DNA of 64,000 nucleotides from Aquimonas sp964586455 (GTDB lineage: Bacteria > Pseudomonadota > Gammaproteobacteria > Xanthomonadales > Xanthomonadaceae): assembly GCA_964586455.1 (NCBI GenBank), contig CAZPHV010000020.1, positions 10,061-74,060 of the forward strand, given 5' to 3'. Made by a program: the position numbers and the translations under genes. Positions 25,788 through 34,279 of this stretch are shown in pieces. The notes below the pieces were generated by a model. That model was not told the origin of the DNA. It did no database searches and saw only the letters and a list, made by a program, of their open reading frames with translations. Every line of letters begins with the position of its first letter. The first letter of the stretch is position 1.

Positions 25788-26390
25788 ATGCAGTCTGCGG
25801 TAGCACTGGCCCCCGAACTCGAACGCACTCGCGTGCTCTCTCTGGACGCGCAGGGGCGCATCCTCGACTGGATGAGCTGGCAGGATGCGGTATGCCTCTA
25901 CGTGCGCGAAGCGGTGGTCTGGACCTTGGGACAGCCCTGCGCCGTCGTGCGCGGCGGCCACAACCGGGCGCTGGGCCGACAGAGCAGCGTCACCCTGCAT
26001 CCGATCGTCGCCGCGCGCGGACACGCGCGCCCTGCCGCGATCGATCCCGCGCCGACCCTGAACAATGCCGCGCTGTTTGCGCGCGATCGCCACCTGTGTC
26101 TGTATTGCGGCGACCAGTTCGGCCGCCACGAACTGACCCGGGATCACGTCGTGCCCACCTCGCGCGGCGGTCGCGATGTCTGGACCAATGTCGTCAGCGC
26201 CTGCCTGTGCTGCAATCTGCGCAAGGGCAGCCGCACTCCGCAGGAAGCGCGCATGCCCCTGCTGGCCGTGCCCTATCGCCCCAGCTGGGTTGAGCACCTG
26301 ATCCTTTCCAATCGCAACATCTTGGCCGACCAGATGGAATTCCTGCGCGGGCACCTGCCAAAGCGGGGTCCGGGCATGCGACCGAATTGA
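25788..26390 (+). CDS. HNH endonuclease-family protein
   Basis: A 200-residue protein with a central HNH nuclease domain: two CxxC zinc pairs (LYCGDQF with the preceding Cys, and ACLCCNLRKG), the catalytic core ELTRDHVVPTSRGGRDVWTNVV, and the downstream Asn/Lys region. This is the type widespread as free-standing HNH proteins in proteobacteria. AAGGAG 8 bases upstream fixes the ATG at 25788. No phage, toxin or restriction partner lies nearby, so its target is unknown. Confidence 0.82.
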   Translation: MQSAVALAPELERTRVLSLDAQGRILDWMSWQDAVCLYVREAVVWTLGQPCAVVRGGHNRALGRQSSVTLHPIVAARGHARPAAIDPAPTLNNAALFARDRHLCLYCGDQFGRHELTRDHVVPTSRGGRDVWTNVVSACLCCNLRKGSRTPQEARMPLLAVPYRPSWVEHLILSNRNILADQMEFLRGHLPKRGPGMRPN

Positions 26391-26502
26391 CGCTTGCGTC
26401 CGATTCGTCAACACTGCCGCGCTTCACGCGAGGCCGCATCCGACGGCCAAACGCTGCACCGATCCCGTGCGGACGCGCCGGTCCGCACGCCAGGGGGGAG
26501 TC

Positions 26503-27591
26503 ATGGCCCAGTTTCGCAAGATCGCCTTGTCCGGCTTCAGTCGGGCAGATGAGGCAAGTTTCACCCAGCTGTTCAAGGCCGCCGCCGCGCGTTCCGGCGG
26601 GGGCTTCGAGCTCTGCGCGGAAGCCGATGCACAGGCTCTGATCATCGACGCCGATTCAATCTACGGCCAGATGGGGCTGATGCAGGCGCAGGCCTCGGGC
26701 AAGCTGTTGATCGCGCTCACCGCGGGCAGCCGCGCCGATGCCGACCACAAGCTTGACAGCCCGGTCAGCGAGGACGCCCTGATTGCGCTGATGTCGCAGC
26801 TCGCGGGCGCATCCGCGCGCCCGGACCGCGCGGCACCTGCCCGCCGCGAGCCCGTGCCGCCCAGAAGTTCCCCAAACCCGCCGCCGCCCGCTGTGCAGGC
26901 ACGGCCGGTCGCGCCCGCACCGGCAGCTGCAGTTGCCGCGCCTGCGAAGCCACCCGTCGCCAATGTCGCGATGGTTCAGCCGGCGGCGCCGGCCCCGACC
27001 GCGATGCCAACGCCGGAGCCCGCGCGCGCGCGCAGCCTGTTCGAACACCTTCAGCCGGGCGTTCTGCAACAGCCCGTGCAGATTCAGCGCGGCACAGCCC
27101 CCGTGCTGGTGATCGATCCTGCGTCCCGCACCTACCTGGGCGGCGCTGCGCTGAAGCCCTACACCGAATACCTCGGCTCTGCACTGCGCGACAGCGAGCT
27201 CAAGGCGGTGCCAGCCGCGCGAATGGGCGAGCTTGAAACCGAGCTCGGCGGCCGCCAGCCGATCCAGCGACTGCTATGGCTGGCCGCTCTGTACGCCGGT
27301 GAGGGCCAGTTGATCGGCTTCGACCCCGGCACCCGCTTCAAGCTCGGCAAATGGCCGCAGATCGAGCGTGAGTTCCCCAAGCACTTCCGAATCGCCACAG
27401 TGATGATGAAGGCTCCAGCTACCGTGGACGAAATCGCGGCTGCCTCGGGCGCGACCCGCGAGGAGGTCTGCGACCTGCTCAACGCCTACCTGGCGACCGG
27501 CTTCGCCGAACCCGACCAGGCCCAGCCGACCGCGGCGGTGGAAACCGTGCGCACGGGGCTGTTGGATCGGTTGCGCGGCTTGAGGGGCTGA
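26503..27591 (+). CDS. Unknown three-part protein with Pro/Ala-rich linker
   Basis: A 362-residue cytoplasmic protein, not recognised. Residues 1-95 look like a receiver-type or small alpha/beta domain (MAQFRKIALSGFSRADEASF, ALIIDAD). Residues about 100-190 are a Pro/Ala linker. Residues about 195-350 form a second domain with a winged-helix-like end (APATVDEIAAASGATREEVCDLLNAYLATGF). The Asp in LIIDADS and the layout suggest a signalling adaptor, but no catalytic motif is visible. The start at 26503 follows GGGGGAG closely. Confidence 0.55.
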   Translation: MAQFRKIALSGFSRADEASFTQLFKAAAARSGGGFELCAEADAQALIIDADSIYGQMGLMQAQASGKLLIALTAGSRADADHKLDSPVSEDALIALMSQLAGASARPDRAAPARREPVPPRSSPNPPPPAVQARPVAPAPAAAVAAPAKPPVANVAMVQPAAPAPTAMPTPEPARARSLFEHLQPGVLQQPVQIQRGTAPVLVIDPASRTYLGGAALKPYTEYLGSALRDSELKAVPAARMGELETELGGRQPIQRLLWLAALYAGEGQLIGFDPGTRFKLGKWPQIEREFPKHFRIATVMMKAPATVDEIAAASGATREEVCDLLNAYLATGFAEPDQAQPTAAVETVRTGLLDRLRGLRG

Positions 27592-27815
27592 GCGGCCGGG
27601 TTAGGGGTTCGGCGTTCGCATGTGCTGGATCTCGCGCCGCAACCTCCCGGTGAGGCTTCGATCAGCGGGCCCTCCGGCAACGCGTGGCCTGAGGCTGAAT
27701 CGCGGCGAACCGATCGGTCGCTTTTGCGAATCCCGAATCCCGAATCCCCAATCCCGCGCGCCTCAAGGCGCGCTGCACTGTTGCCCTCCCCCCCGCGAGG
27801 CCGGACAATTCGCGG
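27592..27815. other. Gap with AATCCCG tandem units
   Basis: Contains the short tandem pattern CGAATCCCGAATCCCGAATC at about 27727-27746, similar units of which recur at about 52955-52975. No gene is seen; the dxs promoter must lie here, but no clear -10/-35 pair stands out in this GC-rich DNA. Confidence 0.45.
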
Positions 27816-29717
27816 ATGATCGACCCCAATCGTTATCCCCTGCTGGCGCATATCGATGCGCCGGCCCAGTTGCGTGAGCTTTCCGAAGACCAGCTGCCGC
27901 AGGCCGCCGCCGAACTTCGCGCCTACCTGATCGAATCCGTCGGCAGAAGCGGTGGCCATTTCGGCGCCGGCCTGGGCGTGGTCGAGCTGACCGTGGCCCT
28001 GCACTGGGCGTTCAACACCCCTGACGACCGGTTGGTATGGGACGTCGGCCATCAGTGCTATCCGCACAAGATCCTGACCGGCCGCCGCGACGTGATCCAC
28101 ACGGTCAAACAGAAGGAAGGCGTGGCGCCGTTTCCGAAGCGCGAGGAAAGCGCCTACGACACCTTCGGTGTCGGCCACAGCTCGACCTCGATTTCGGCTG
28201 CGCTGGGCATGGCGATCGCATGTCAGGCCAAGGGCGACCCACGCAAGGTGGTGGCGGTGATCGGCGACGGCGCGATGACCGCCGGCATGGCCTACGAGGC
28301 GCTGAACCACGCCGGCGGCATGGAACCTCCGCCGAATCTGCTGGTGATCCTCAACGACAACCGGATGTCGATTTCCGAGAATGTCGGCGGCATGACCAAG
28401 ATGTTTGGCCGCATGACCGCCAGCCGCACGCTCAACGCGATGCGCGAAGGCGGCAAGAAACTGCTGGGCTCCAAGCGCAGCAATGCCGCGGCCCGCTTCG
28501 TGCGGCGCTGGGAAGAACACTGGAAAGGCATGTTCGTGCCCTCCACCCTGTTCGAGGAAATGGGGTTTCACTACACCGGCCCGATCGACGGCCACGATCT
28601 TCCCCAGCTGGTCGCTGCCCTCAACACCCTGAAGAGTCTTGACGGCCCACAGCTGCTGCACGTCATCACCACCAAGGGCAAAGGCTACGAGCTCGCCGAA
28701 GGCGATCAGATCGGCTACCACGCGGTCGGCCCCTTCGATCCCGACAAGGGTCTGGTCGCCAAGGGCGGCGCCAAGAAGCCGACCTATACCGATGTGTTCT
28801 CGGACTGGCTATGCGACATGGCGGCCGCCGATGCGACACTGATGGGCATTACCCCGGCCATGCGCGAGGGCTCGGGGCTGGTGCGCTTCAGCAAGGAATA
28901 CCCGCAGCGCTACTTCGACGTGGCGATCGCCGAGCAGCACGCGGTGACGCTCGCCGCGGGCATGGCCTGCGAAGGTGCCAAGCCGGTGGTGGCGATCTAC
29001 TCGACCTTCCTGCAGCGCGCCTACGACCAGCTGATCCACGACGTTGCCCTGCAGGATCTCGATGTGCTGTTCGCGATCGATCGTGCCGGCGTGGTCGGCC
29101 CTGACGGCGCCACTCACGCGGGCACGTTTGACCTGTCCTACCTGCGCTGCATTCCGAACATGGTGGTGATGGCGCCGGCCGACGAGAACGAGTGCCGGCA
29201 GATGCTCAGCACCGGCTTCAAGCACAGCGGCCCCGCCGCCGTGCGCTACCCGCGAGGCACAGGCCCGGGCGTGGCCGTGCAATCGAGCCTCGACGTGCTG
29301 CCGATCGGCCGCGCCGAGCTGCGCCGTAGAGGTCGCCGCCTCGCCATCCTCAGCTTCGGCGCCCTGCTGCCGACGGCAGAAGCGGTGGCTGCCGAACTCG
29401 ATGCCACCGTGGTCAACATGCGCTTCGTGCGCCCGCTGGACCGCGAACTGGTGTTGGAGCTGGCGCGTAGCCACGACGCATTCATAACCCTGGAGGACAA
29501 TGCAGTGCTGGGCGGCGCCGGCAGTGGCGTGTCTGAACTGCTGGCCGAACACGGCCTCCAGATCCCGGTCCTGCACCTGGGCCTGCCCGACGAATACCTC
29601 GAGCATGCAGGTCGCGAAGAGCTTCTGGCCATGGTGGGTCTGGATACGGCCGGCGTGCTGACCAGCATCCGCGCGCGCTTTCCGGAAGTGACGCCGTCCA
29701 GGGTGGTTGGCGCGTAG
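27816..29717 (+). CDS. dxs: 1-deoxy-D-xylulose-5-phosphate synthase
   Basis: Thiamine-diphosphate enzyme that joins pyruvate and glyceraldehyde-3-phosphate, the first step of the MEP isoprenoid pathway. The 633 residues have VWDVGHQCYPHKILTGRR, the ThDP/Mg motif GDGAMTAGMAYEALNHAG with the partner N in LVILNDNRMSIS, and the central and C-terminal transketolase-like domains (DVAIAEQHAV, DRAGVVGPDGATHAG). Full length. The ATG at 27816 gives the usual short N-terminus. Confidence 0.96.
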   Translation: MIDPNRYPLLAHIDAPAQLRELSEDQLPQAAAELRAYLIESVGRSGGHFGAGLGVVELTVALHWAFNTPDDRLVWDVGHQCYPHKILTGRRDVIHTVKQKEGVAPFPKREESAYDTFGVGHSSTSISAALGMAIACQAKGDPRKVVAVIGDGAMTAGMAYEALNHAGGMEPPPNLLVILNDNRMSISENVGGMTKMFGRMTASRTLNAMREGGKKLLGSKRSNAAARFVRRWEEHWKGMFVPSTLFEEMGFHYTGPIDGHDLPQLVAALNTLKSLDGPQLLHVITTKGKGYELAEGDQIGYHAVGPFDPDKGLVAKGGAKKPTYTDVFSDWLCDMAAADATLMGITPAMREGSGLVRFSKEYPQRYFDVAIAEQHAVTLAAGMACEGAKPVVAIYSTFLQRAYDQLIHDVALQDLDVLFAIDRAGVVGPDGATHAGTFDLSYLRCIPNMVVMAPADENECRQMLSTGFKHSGPAAVRYPRGTGPGVAVQSSLDVLPIGRAELRRRGRRLAILSFGALLPTAEAVAAELDATVVNMRFVRPLDRELVLELARSHDAFITLEDNAVLGGAGSGVSELLAEHGLQIPVLHLGLPDEYLEHAGREELLAMVGLDTAGVLTSIRARFPEVTPSRVVGA

Positions 29718-29737
29718 CGCCTCAGGGGAGGTGAGTG

Positions 29738-30526
29738 ATGACCGTTCTCGATATCGTTGCAGGTCAGAAGTGGAGCCTGAAGATACCTTCGGCCTTCAGG
29801 TACCTCAACGCACACTACGTGAACGATTTCTTCGCCACCGGCAGCCTGCTTCTCACCACTTTGGGCCGATGCAAGGCGCATGAGGAGGCCAGCAGGCGAG
29901 ACGGCACCGAGGGCAAGTGCAATTTTCACTTTGACAGCTCGAATCACACGCTGTCTGGAGTTCATCGCTTCGGATCCAAGAGCTATATGTTTTGCCTCAG
30001 CCTGCTGGAGTCGCAGTCCTTGGCAGAAAAGTTCGGAACCGACTCCTACTTTCGAATCGACGACGTGATCCAGTTCGCCTCGGTCATCGGCAGATGGATT
30101 CCAGGGTGTACAGGTGGGAGCGTTGGCATCTGCACCTACCACGACGAAAAGTCTGTCCGAAGGTCAGTTCCCGCCCCGCTCCTCCCCAGCGCATCCTCGC
30201 TTCTGTCAGCAGCGGAGCACGAGCTGGAAGTCGCAGCGAAGCAGTTTGAAGACTCCTTCGCTCAGTCAATCGAAGCTCGGCTAGATCGCAGCCAACTCTT
30301 CGCCAAGCCTGCAGCATTCTCCCAAGAGGCAGAGTTGCGAATCGTTTGGGACGTTCCGTATGAGGTCGAGGGTCCGCTGATTGTTCACTGCACCGAAGCA
30401 ATAAAGCTCTGTACTCCGGCTCATGAACCGCCAGTAGTTTTCAAGGAGCCGCCTGTCAGAGGCGACTCCTTTCTGGTGCTTTCTGGAAGAAAGGGCGGAG
30501 GTAGCCCTCCAGCGTCAAACAGCTGA
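29738..30526 (+). CDS. Unknown 262-residue protein, lower GC than neighbours
   Basis: No firm family. The N-terminal part (FFATGSLLLTTLGRCKAHEEASRRDGTEG) followed by YMFCLSLLES and a later FAKPAAFSQEAELRIVWDVPYE has the flavour of proteins with an opening loop, an R-x-D-x-x-EG turn and a K-P-x-x-F-x-x-E-x-E-x-R-I-V pattern, as in DUF2971-like accessory proteins, but this is weak. Codon use is plainly less GC-rich than dxs and ahpF, suggesting recent transfer. GGGGAGG precedes the ATG. It converges on ahpF with a 6-base gap. Confidence 0.5.
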   Translation: MTVLDIVAGQKWSLKIPSAFRYLNAHYVNDFFATGSLLLTTLGRCKAHEEASRRDGTEGKCNFHFDSSNHTLSGVHRFGSKSYMFCLSLLESQSLAEKFGTDSYFRIDDVIQFASVIGRWIPGCTGGSVGICTYHDEKSVRRSVPAPLLPSASSLLSAAEHELEVAAKQFEDSFAQSIEARLDRSQLFAKPAAFSQEAELRIVWDVPYEVEGPLIVHCTEAIKLCTPAHEPPVVFKEPPVRGDSFLVLSGRKGGGSPPASNS

Positions 30527-30532
30527 TCCCGA

Positions 30533-32110
30533 TCAGGCCGCTTTCGACTGCTCGACGGGCGCGCTCGCGCGCATCAGATGATCGAAAGCACCCAGCGCGG
30601 CGGTCGCGCCCGCGCCCATCGCGATGATGATCTGCTTGTAAGGCACGGTGGTGCAGTCGCCGGCCGCGTACACACCCGGCAGCGAGGTCTTGCCGTGCGC
30701 GTCGATCTCGACTTCGCCCCGCGCTGATAGCGCGAGCGTGCCCTTCAGCCAATCGGTGTTCGGCAGCAGGCCGATCTGCACGAAGATGCCTTCCAGTTCG
30801 ATGCTCTGGATCTCCAGGCTGCCGCGGTCGCGGTAGTTGAGGCCGGTCACCTTCTGACCGTCACCCTGGACCTCGGTGGTCTGCGCGTTCACCCGAATGT
30901 CGACGTTGGGCAGGCTGCGCAGCTTGCGCTGTAGAACCTCGTCGGCGCGGAGCTTGGTATCGAACTCGACCAGGGTCACGTGGGCGACGATGCCGGCAAG
31001 ATCAATAGCCGCCTCCACGCCTGAGTTGCCGCCGCCGATCACCGCCACCCGCTTGCCGCGGAACAGTGGGCCATCGCAGTGCGGGCAATAGGCTACGCCG
31101 CGGTTGCGGTACTGGTCCTCTCCTGGCACGCCCATCTGCCGCCAGCGCGCGCCCGTCGACAGCACCACGCTGCGGGCCATCAGCGAGGCGCCGCTTTCGA
31201 GCTTGATTTCGACCAGGCCGTCGGCGCCAGCCGGCACCAGCTCCGCCGCACGCTGCAGCGGCATCACGTCGACCTCGTAGTCCTTGACGTGCTGCTCCAT
31301 CTGCGCGACCAGCTTGGGCCCCTCGGTGTGGTTGATCGAAATGAAGTTCTCGATGCCCAGCGTGTCCATGACCTGGCCGCCAAAGCGCTCAGCCACGAGT
31401 CCCGTGCGGATGCCCTTGCGGGCGGCATAGATCGCCGCAGATGCTCCGGCCGGCCCGCCGCCGACAACCAGCAGGTCGAAGGGCCTCTTCGCGGCAATCT
31501 TCTCCGCAGCGCGCGCTTCGGCGCCGGTGTCGAGCTTGGCCAGCACTTCGGCCAAGCTCATCCGCCCGCTGGCCCAGGGCTGGCCGTTGAGGTACACGCT
31601 GGGCACCGCCATCACCTGGCGCCGCTCCACCTCGGCCTCGAAAAGCGCGCCGTCGATCGCCACGTGCTTCACGCCGGGGTTCAGAACCGCCAGCAGATTC
31701 AGGGCCTGAACGACATCCGGGCAGTTCTGGCACGACAGCGAAAAGTAGGTCTCGAACACGTAGTCGCCCTTCAGCGCACTCGCCTGTTCAATAACCTCAG
31801 AATCCTCGCGCGAGGGATGCCCGCCAACCTGCAGCAGCGCCAGCACCAGCGAAGTGAACTCGTGTCCCATGGGCAAACCGGCAAAGCCGACCGCGACATC
31901 GGTGCCGACGCGACGGATCTCGAAGGACGGGATGCGCTCGGCTTCAAGCGTGCCGACGATGATCTTGTCGGACAAGGACGCGATGTCTTCGACAAGGGCA
32001 CGCAATTCCTGCGAGGACTCGCCGTCATCCAACGCGGCGTTCAATTCGATCGGCAGCTGCAGCTTCTCCAGGTAGGCGGAGAGCTGGGTCTTCAGGGCGG
32101 CGTCGAGCAT
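30533..32110 (-). CDS. ahpF: Alkyl hydroperoxide reductase subunit F
   Basis: NAD(P)H- and FAD-dependent flavoprotein that reduces AhpC. Of 525 residues, the N-terminal tandem thioredoxin-fold part has CQNC at about 127-130, followed by the FAD motif VVGGGPAGASAAIYAARKG, the redox CPHC of the thioredoxin-reductase-like domain, and the NAD-binding GGGNSGVEAA. A CAGGAG site 8 bases upstream supports 32110. It is the second gene after ahpC, with 238 bases and a strong hairpin between. Confidence 0.96.
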   Translation of the reverse strand: MLDAALKTQLSAYLEKLQLPIELNAALDDGESSQELRALVEDIASLSDKIIVGTLEAERIPSFEIRRVGTDVAVGFAGLPMGHEFTSLVLALLQVGGHPSREDSEVIEQASALKGDYVFETYFSLSCQNCPDVVQALNLLAVLNPGVKHVAIDGALFEAEVERRQVMAVPSVYLNGQPWASGRMSLAEVLAKLDTGAEARAAEKIAAKRPFDLLVVGGGPAGASAAIYAARKGIRTGLVAERFGGQVMDTLGIENFISINHTEGPKLVAQMEQHVKDYEVDVMPLQRAAELVPAGADGLVEIKLESGASLMARSVVLSTGARWRQMGVPGEDQYRNRGVAYCPHCDGPLFRGKRVAVIGGGNSGVEAAIDLAGIVAHVTLVEFDTKLRADEVLQRKLRSLPNVDIRVNAQTTEVQGDGQKVTGLNYRDRGSLEIQSIELEGIFVQIGLLPNTDWLKGTLALSARGEVEIDAHGKTSLPGVYAAGDCTTVPYKQIIIAMGAGATAALGAFDHLMRASAPVEQSKAA

Positions 32111-32231
32111 GACTGAACTCCTGGGGAAGGGAGACTCGGGAACAGGCGGACTTGCGATTGCGGCCTCGCTGAACGAGGGCGGCAGGCGCAAGCGCGCGAG
32201 TGGGAAGGTAGCGGCGATACCGCCGAAGACA

Positions 32232-32258
32232 CCTGCCCCGGCAGAGTGCCGGGGCAGG
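32232..32258 (-). promoter_or_regulatory. Strong hairpin in the ahpC-ahpF spacer
   Basis: Perfect 12-bp stem CCTGCCCCGGCA / TGCCGGGGCAGG with a 3-base loop, read from the ahpC side towards ahpF. No U-tract follows, so it is better viewed as an attenuating or RNA-stabilising element that would make ahpC mRNA more abundant than ahpF. A second hairpin (GCCTGCA / TGCAGGC) lies at 32298-32316, nearer ahpC. Confidence 0.6.
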
Positions 32259-32348
32259 CGATGCGGCACCGATGGATGCCTCGGGCCTGAAGCCCAAGCC
32301 TGCAGCGTGTGCAGGCGCGGGGTTTCGACCTCTTGAGCTGCGTGCTGC

Positions 32349-32912
32349 TTAGATCTTGCCGACCAGGTCCAGCGACGGGGCCAGAGTCTTGGCGCCTTCC
32401 TTCCACTTGGCCGGGCAGACCTGGCCGGGGTTGTTCGCGGTGTACTGCGCGGCCTTCAGCTTGCGCAGGGTTTCCGACACGTCACGCGCGATCTCGTTGC
32501 TGTGCACTTCGGCGGTCTTGATGACGCCTTCCGGGTTGATGATGAAGGTGCCGCGCAGGGCCAGACCTTCCTCTTCGATGTGCACGCCGAAGCCGCGAGT
32601 CAGCTGATGGGTCGGATCACCGACCAGCGGGAACTTGGCCTTGCCGACCGCAGGCGAGGTCTCATGCCACACCTTGTGCGAGAAATGGGTGTCGGTGGTG
32701 ACGATGTAGACCTCCGCGCCAGCCTTCTGGAACTCGGCGTAATTGTCGGCGGCGTCTTCGACTTCGGTCGGGCAATTGAAGGTGAAGGCGGCCGGCATGA
32801 AGATCAGCACCGACCACTTGCCCTGCAGGCTGGCGTCGGTAACTTCAATGAACTTGCCGTTGTGAAACGCCTGCGCCTTGAAGGGCTGGACCTGAGTATT
32901 GATGAGGGACAT
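32349..32912 (-). CDS. ahpC: Alkyl hydroperoxide reductase subunit C (typical 2-Cys peroxiredoxin)
   Basis: Peroxiredoxin of 187 residues that reduces H2O2 and organic peroxides. Peroxidatic Cys47 is in FTFNCPTEVED and resolving Cys166 in VCPAKW, as in AhpC1-type enzymes. CAGGAGA lies 7 bases before ATG 32912; the longer upstream frame is not family-like. First gene of ahpCF, with OxyR-like inverted repeats upstream. Confidence 0.97.
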   Translation of the reverse strand: MSLINTQVQPFKAQAFHNGKFIEVTDASLQGKWSVLIFMPAAFTFNCPTEVEDAADNYAEFQKAGAEVYIVTTDTHFSHKVWHETSPAVGKAKFPLVGDPTHQLTRGFGVHIEEEGLALRGTFIINPEGVIKTAEVHSNEIARDVSETLRKLKAAQYTANNPGQVCPAKWKEGAKTLAPSLDLVGKI

Positions 32913-32971
32913 GGCGGATTCTCCTGGGGTGAAAGAAACTTCGAGGGCGATGGATCGAACTGGTCGAGATG

Positions 32972-32986
32972 TTAGGCAGCGCCTAT
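32972..32986 (-). promoter_or_regulatory. OxyR-like site, promoter-proximal
   Basis: TTAG-N7-CTAT inside the longer near-palindrome GATGTTAGGC-AGC-GCCTATCATC (32969-32991, one mismatch), 60 bases upstream of ahpC. It matches the OxyR half-site spacing ATAG-N7-CTAT with one change. Confidence 0.55.
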
Positions 32987-33013
32987 CATCAGGTAAAGTC
33001 GATTCGGTGAATT

Positions 33014-33040
33014 GCTGCGATAGCGAAAATCTATCGCAGC
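33014..33040 (-). promoter_or_regulatory. OxyR-like operator, perfect inverted repeat
   Basis: GCTGCGATAG-N7-CTATCGCAGC: a perfect 10-bp inverted repeat with a 7-base spacer containing the OxyR core GATAG-N7-CTATC. It lies 102 bases upstream of the ahpC ATG and 28 bases from the weaker site. No oxyR gene is in the window; regulation by OxyR is inferred from the motif and the peroxide gene. Confidence 0.65.
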
Positions 33041-33415
33041 GCACTTGGAGGGCTCGTGAAGCGCTCAAGGACAGGCCTTCGCCGCGAGGACTGCTTCTTT
33101 CAACGATACCGCGCGCGCTGCCAATCTCGGAGCGATAGCCTGAACCGATGCTTCAGCGCAGCATCGCTGCTCGCGTGCTGGGCCGCAACAAGATCGCTGA
33201 GCAGGCGGCCGGCGCACTTCATCTGGGCACACGAGGGCTGGACGCGCGCTGGACGTCGCGACGAAGTTCGGAGGTGCGGAAGCGCCCCAGTCAAGACCTG
33301 AGGGCAAGCCTGCCGGCGGTTTCAGACGACGTGAGCCTGGCAGCGGTGCGCATGCGCCTCCGCTCGGTCACGCGGAGTCCATCATTTTTCGACGGCGCAC
33401 ACTGTGGGAGGCGCG
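33041..33415. other. Non-coding gap between ahpC promoter and response regulator
   Basis: No gene supported. Open frames here have no ribosome-binding site and no family-like composition. The gap is bounded by the OxyR-like repeat on the left and the GGAAGCTC hairpin on the right. Confidence 0.45.
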
Positions 33416-33441
33416 GGAAGCTCCGAGCCTTCAGAGCTTCC
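33416..33441. repeat. Hairpin GGAAGCTC-N10-GAGCTTCC, copy 2
   Basis: Identical 8-bp stem and loop length to 25313-25338, with a different loop sequence. It lies 12 bases past the stop of the leftward response regulator gene, so both copies sit at 3' ends of genes. Confidence 0.7.
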
Positions 33442-33453
33442 CGGGGGCGGCTG

Positions 33454-34152
33454 TCAGCCGGATTCCAGACGGTAGCCGTGCTGGTAGACCGCGTTCAGGC
33501 GCCAGCCGTGCTCGCCGGACAGCTCGAGCTTCTTGCGCAGGCGGCTGATGTGGGTGTCGACGGTACGGGTGGCGACGTCGCTGCGGATGTTCCACACACC
33601 TTCCAGCAGCGCCTCGCGGCTGACCACCCGACCACGGCGACGGAACAGGAACGCGGCCAGATCGAACTCACGCTCGGTCAAGCTGATGTCCTGAGCGTTC
33701 ATGCTGACCCGGCGGCGGGTGTAGTCGATCACGTAGGGCGGCAGCTCTTCCACACTGGCCGCGTCCTGACCCAGGCCTACCCGACGCAGCATGGCGTCCA
33801 CGCGCGCCAGCAATTCACCCTGCCGCGGCGGCTTCGAGAGGTAGTCGTCAGCGCCGGCGCGAAGGCCAGCGACCACATCCGACTCGTCGTTGCGCGCGGT
33901 CAGGAAGATCACCGGCAGTCGGGTGTGCCCATCCCGGCGCAGCCAGGTGAGGATATCCAGACCGCTCTCGTCGGGTAGATTCCAGTCCAGCAACAGCAGA
34001 TCTACCGACTCCACCCCGAGTCGACGGCGGAAATCTCCCGCGTCCTCGTAGTGGCGCACAGTAAACCCGGCCTGCTCCAGCCAGAACCCATAAAGTGCCG
34101 CCTGATCGGGATCATCCTCGACCAGCCCGACCAAGCCTGCCGCTTCAGCCAT
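33454..34152 (-). CDS. OmpR-family response regulator (orphan)
   Basis: A 232-residue regulator: receiver with E12/D13/D14 pocket, phospho-acceptor D56 (LLLLDWNLPDESG), switch Thr in FLTARND and Lys in LSKPP, followed by a winged helix (DISLTEREFDLAAFLFRRRG, TVDTHISRLRKKL) ending HGYRLESG. The ATG at 34152 (MAEAAGLVGLVEDD) is where the receiver fold begins. No kinase gene adjoins it. It is third in a leftward series after xrtH and the YeeZ-like gene, 127 bases from the latter. Confidence 0.88.
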   Translation of the reverse strand: MAEAAGLVGLVEDDPDQAALYGFWLEQAGFTVRHYEDAGDFRRRLGVESVDLLLLDWNLPDESGLDILTWLRRDGHTRLPVIFLTARNDESDVVAGLRAGADDYLSKPPRQGELLARVDAMLRRVGLGQDAASVEELPPYVIDYTRRRVSMNAQDISLTEREFDLAAFLFRRRGRVVSREALLEGVWNIRSDVATRTVDTHISRLRKKLELSGEHGWRLNAVYQHGYRLESG

Positions 34153-34279
34153 GTAGCCTGCTCCTGCATGTGCGCGCCTGCCGGAATGGGTCGCGACCGG
34201 CGTCTGCAATCTGCAGACCAGCGGTCGCCATCTTCGGGGCGGCATCCGGGCTAAAAAAATGTGACGGCACTATAGCCGC

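Noticed and set aside
30443..30471. Hairpin AAGGAG-GCCT / AGGC-CTCCTT as a transcription terminator
   Set aside because: It lies within the coding frame of the unknown 262-residue gene before its stop codon, so it cannot be that gene's normal terminator; noted as structure only.
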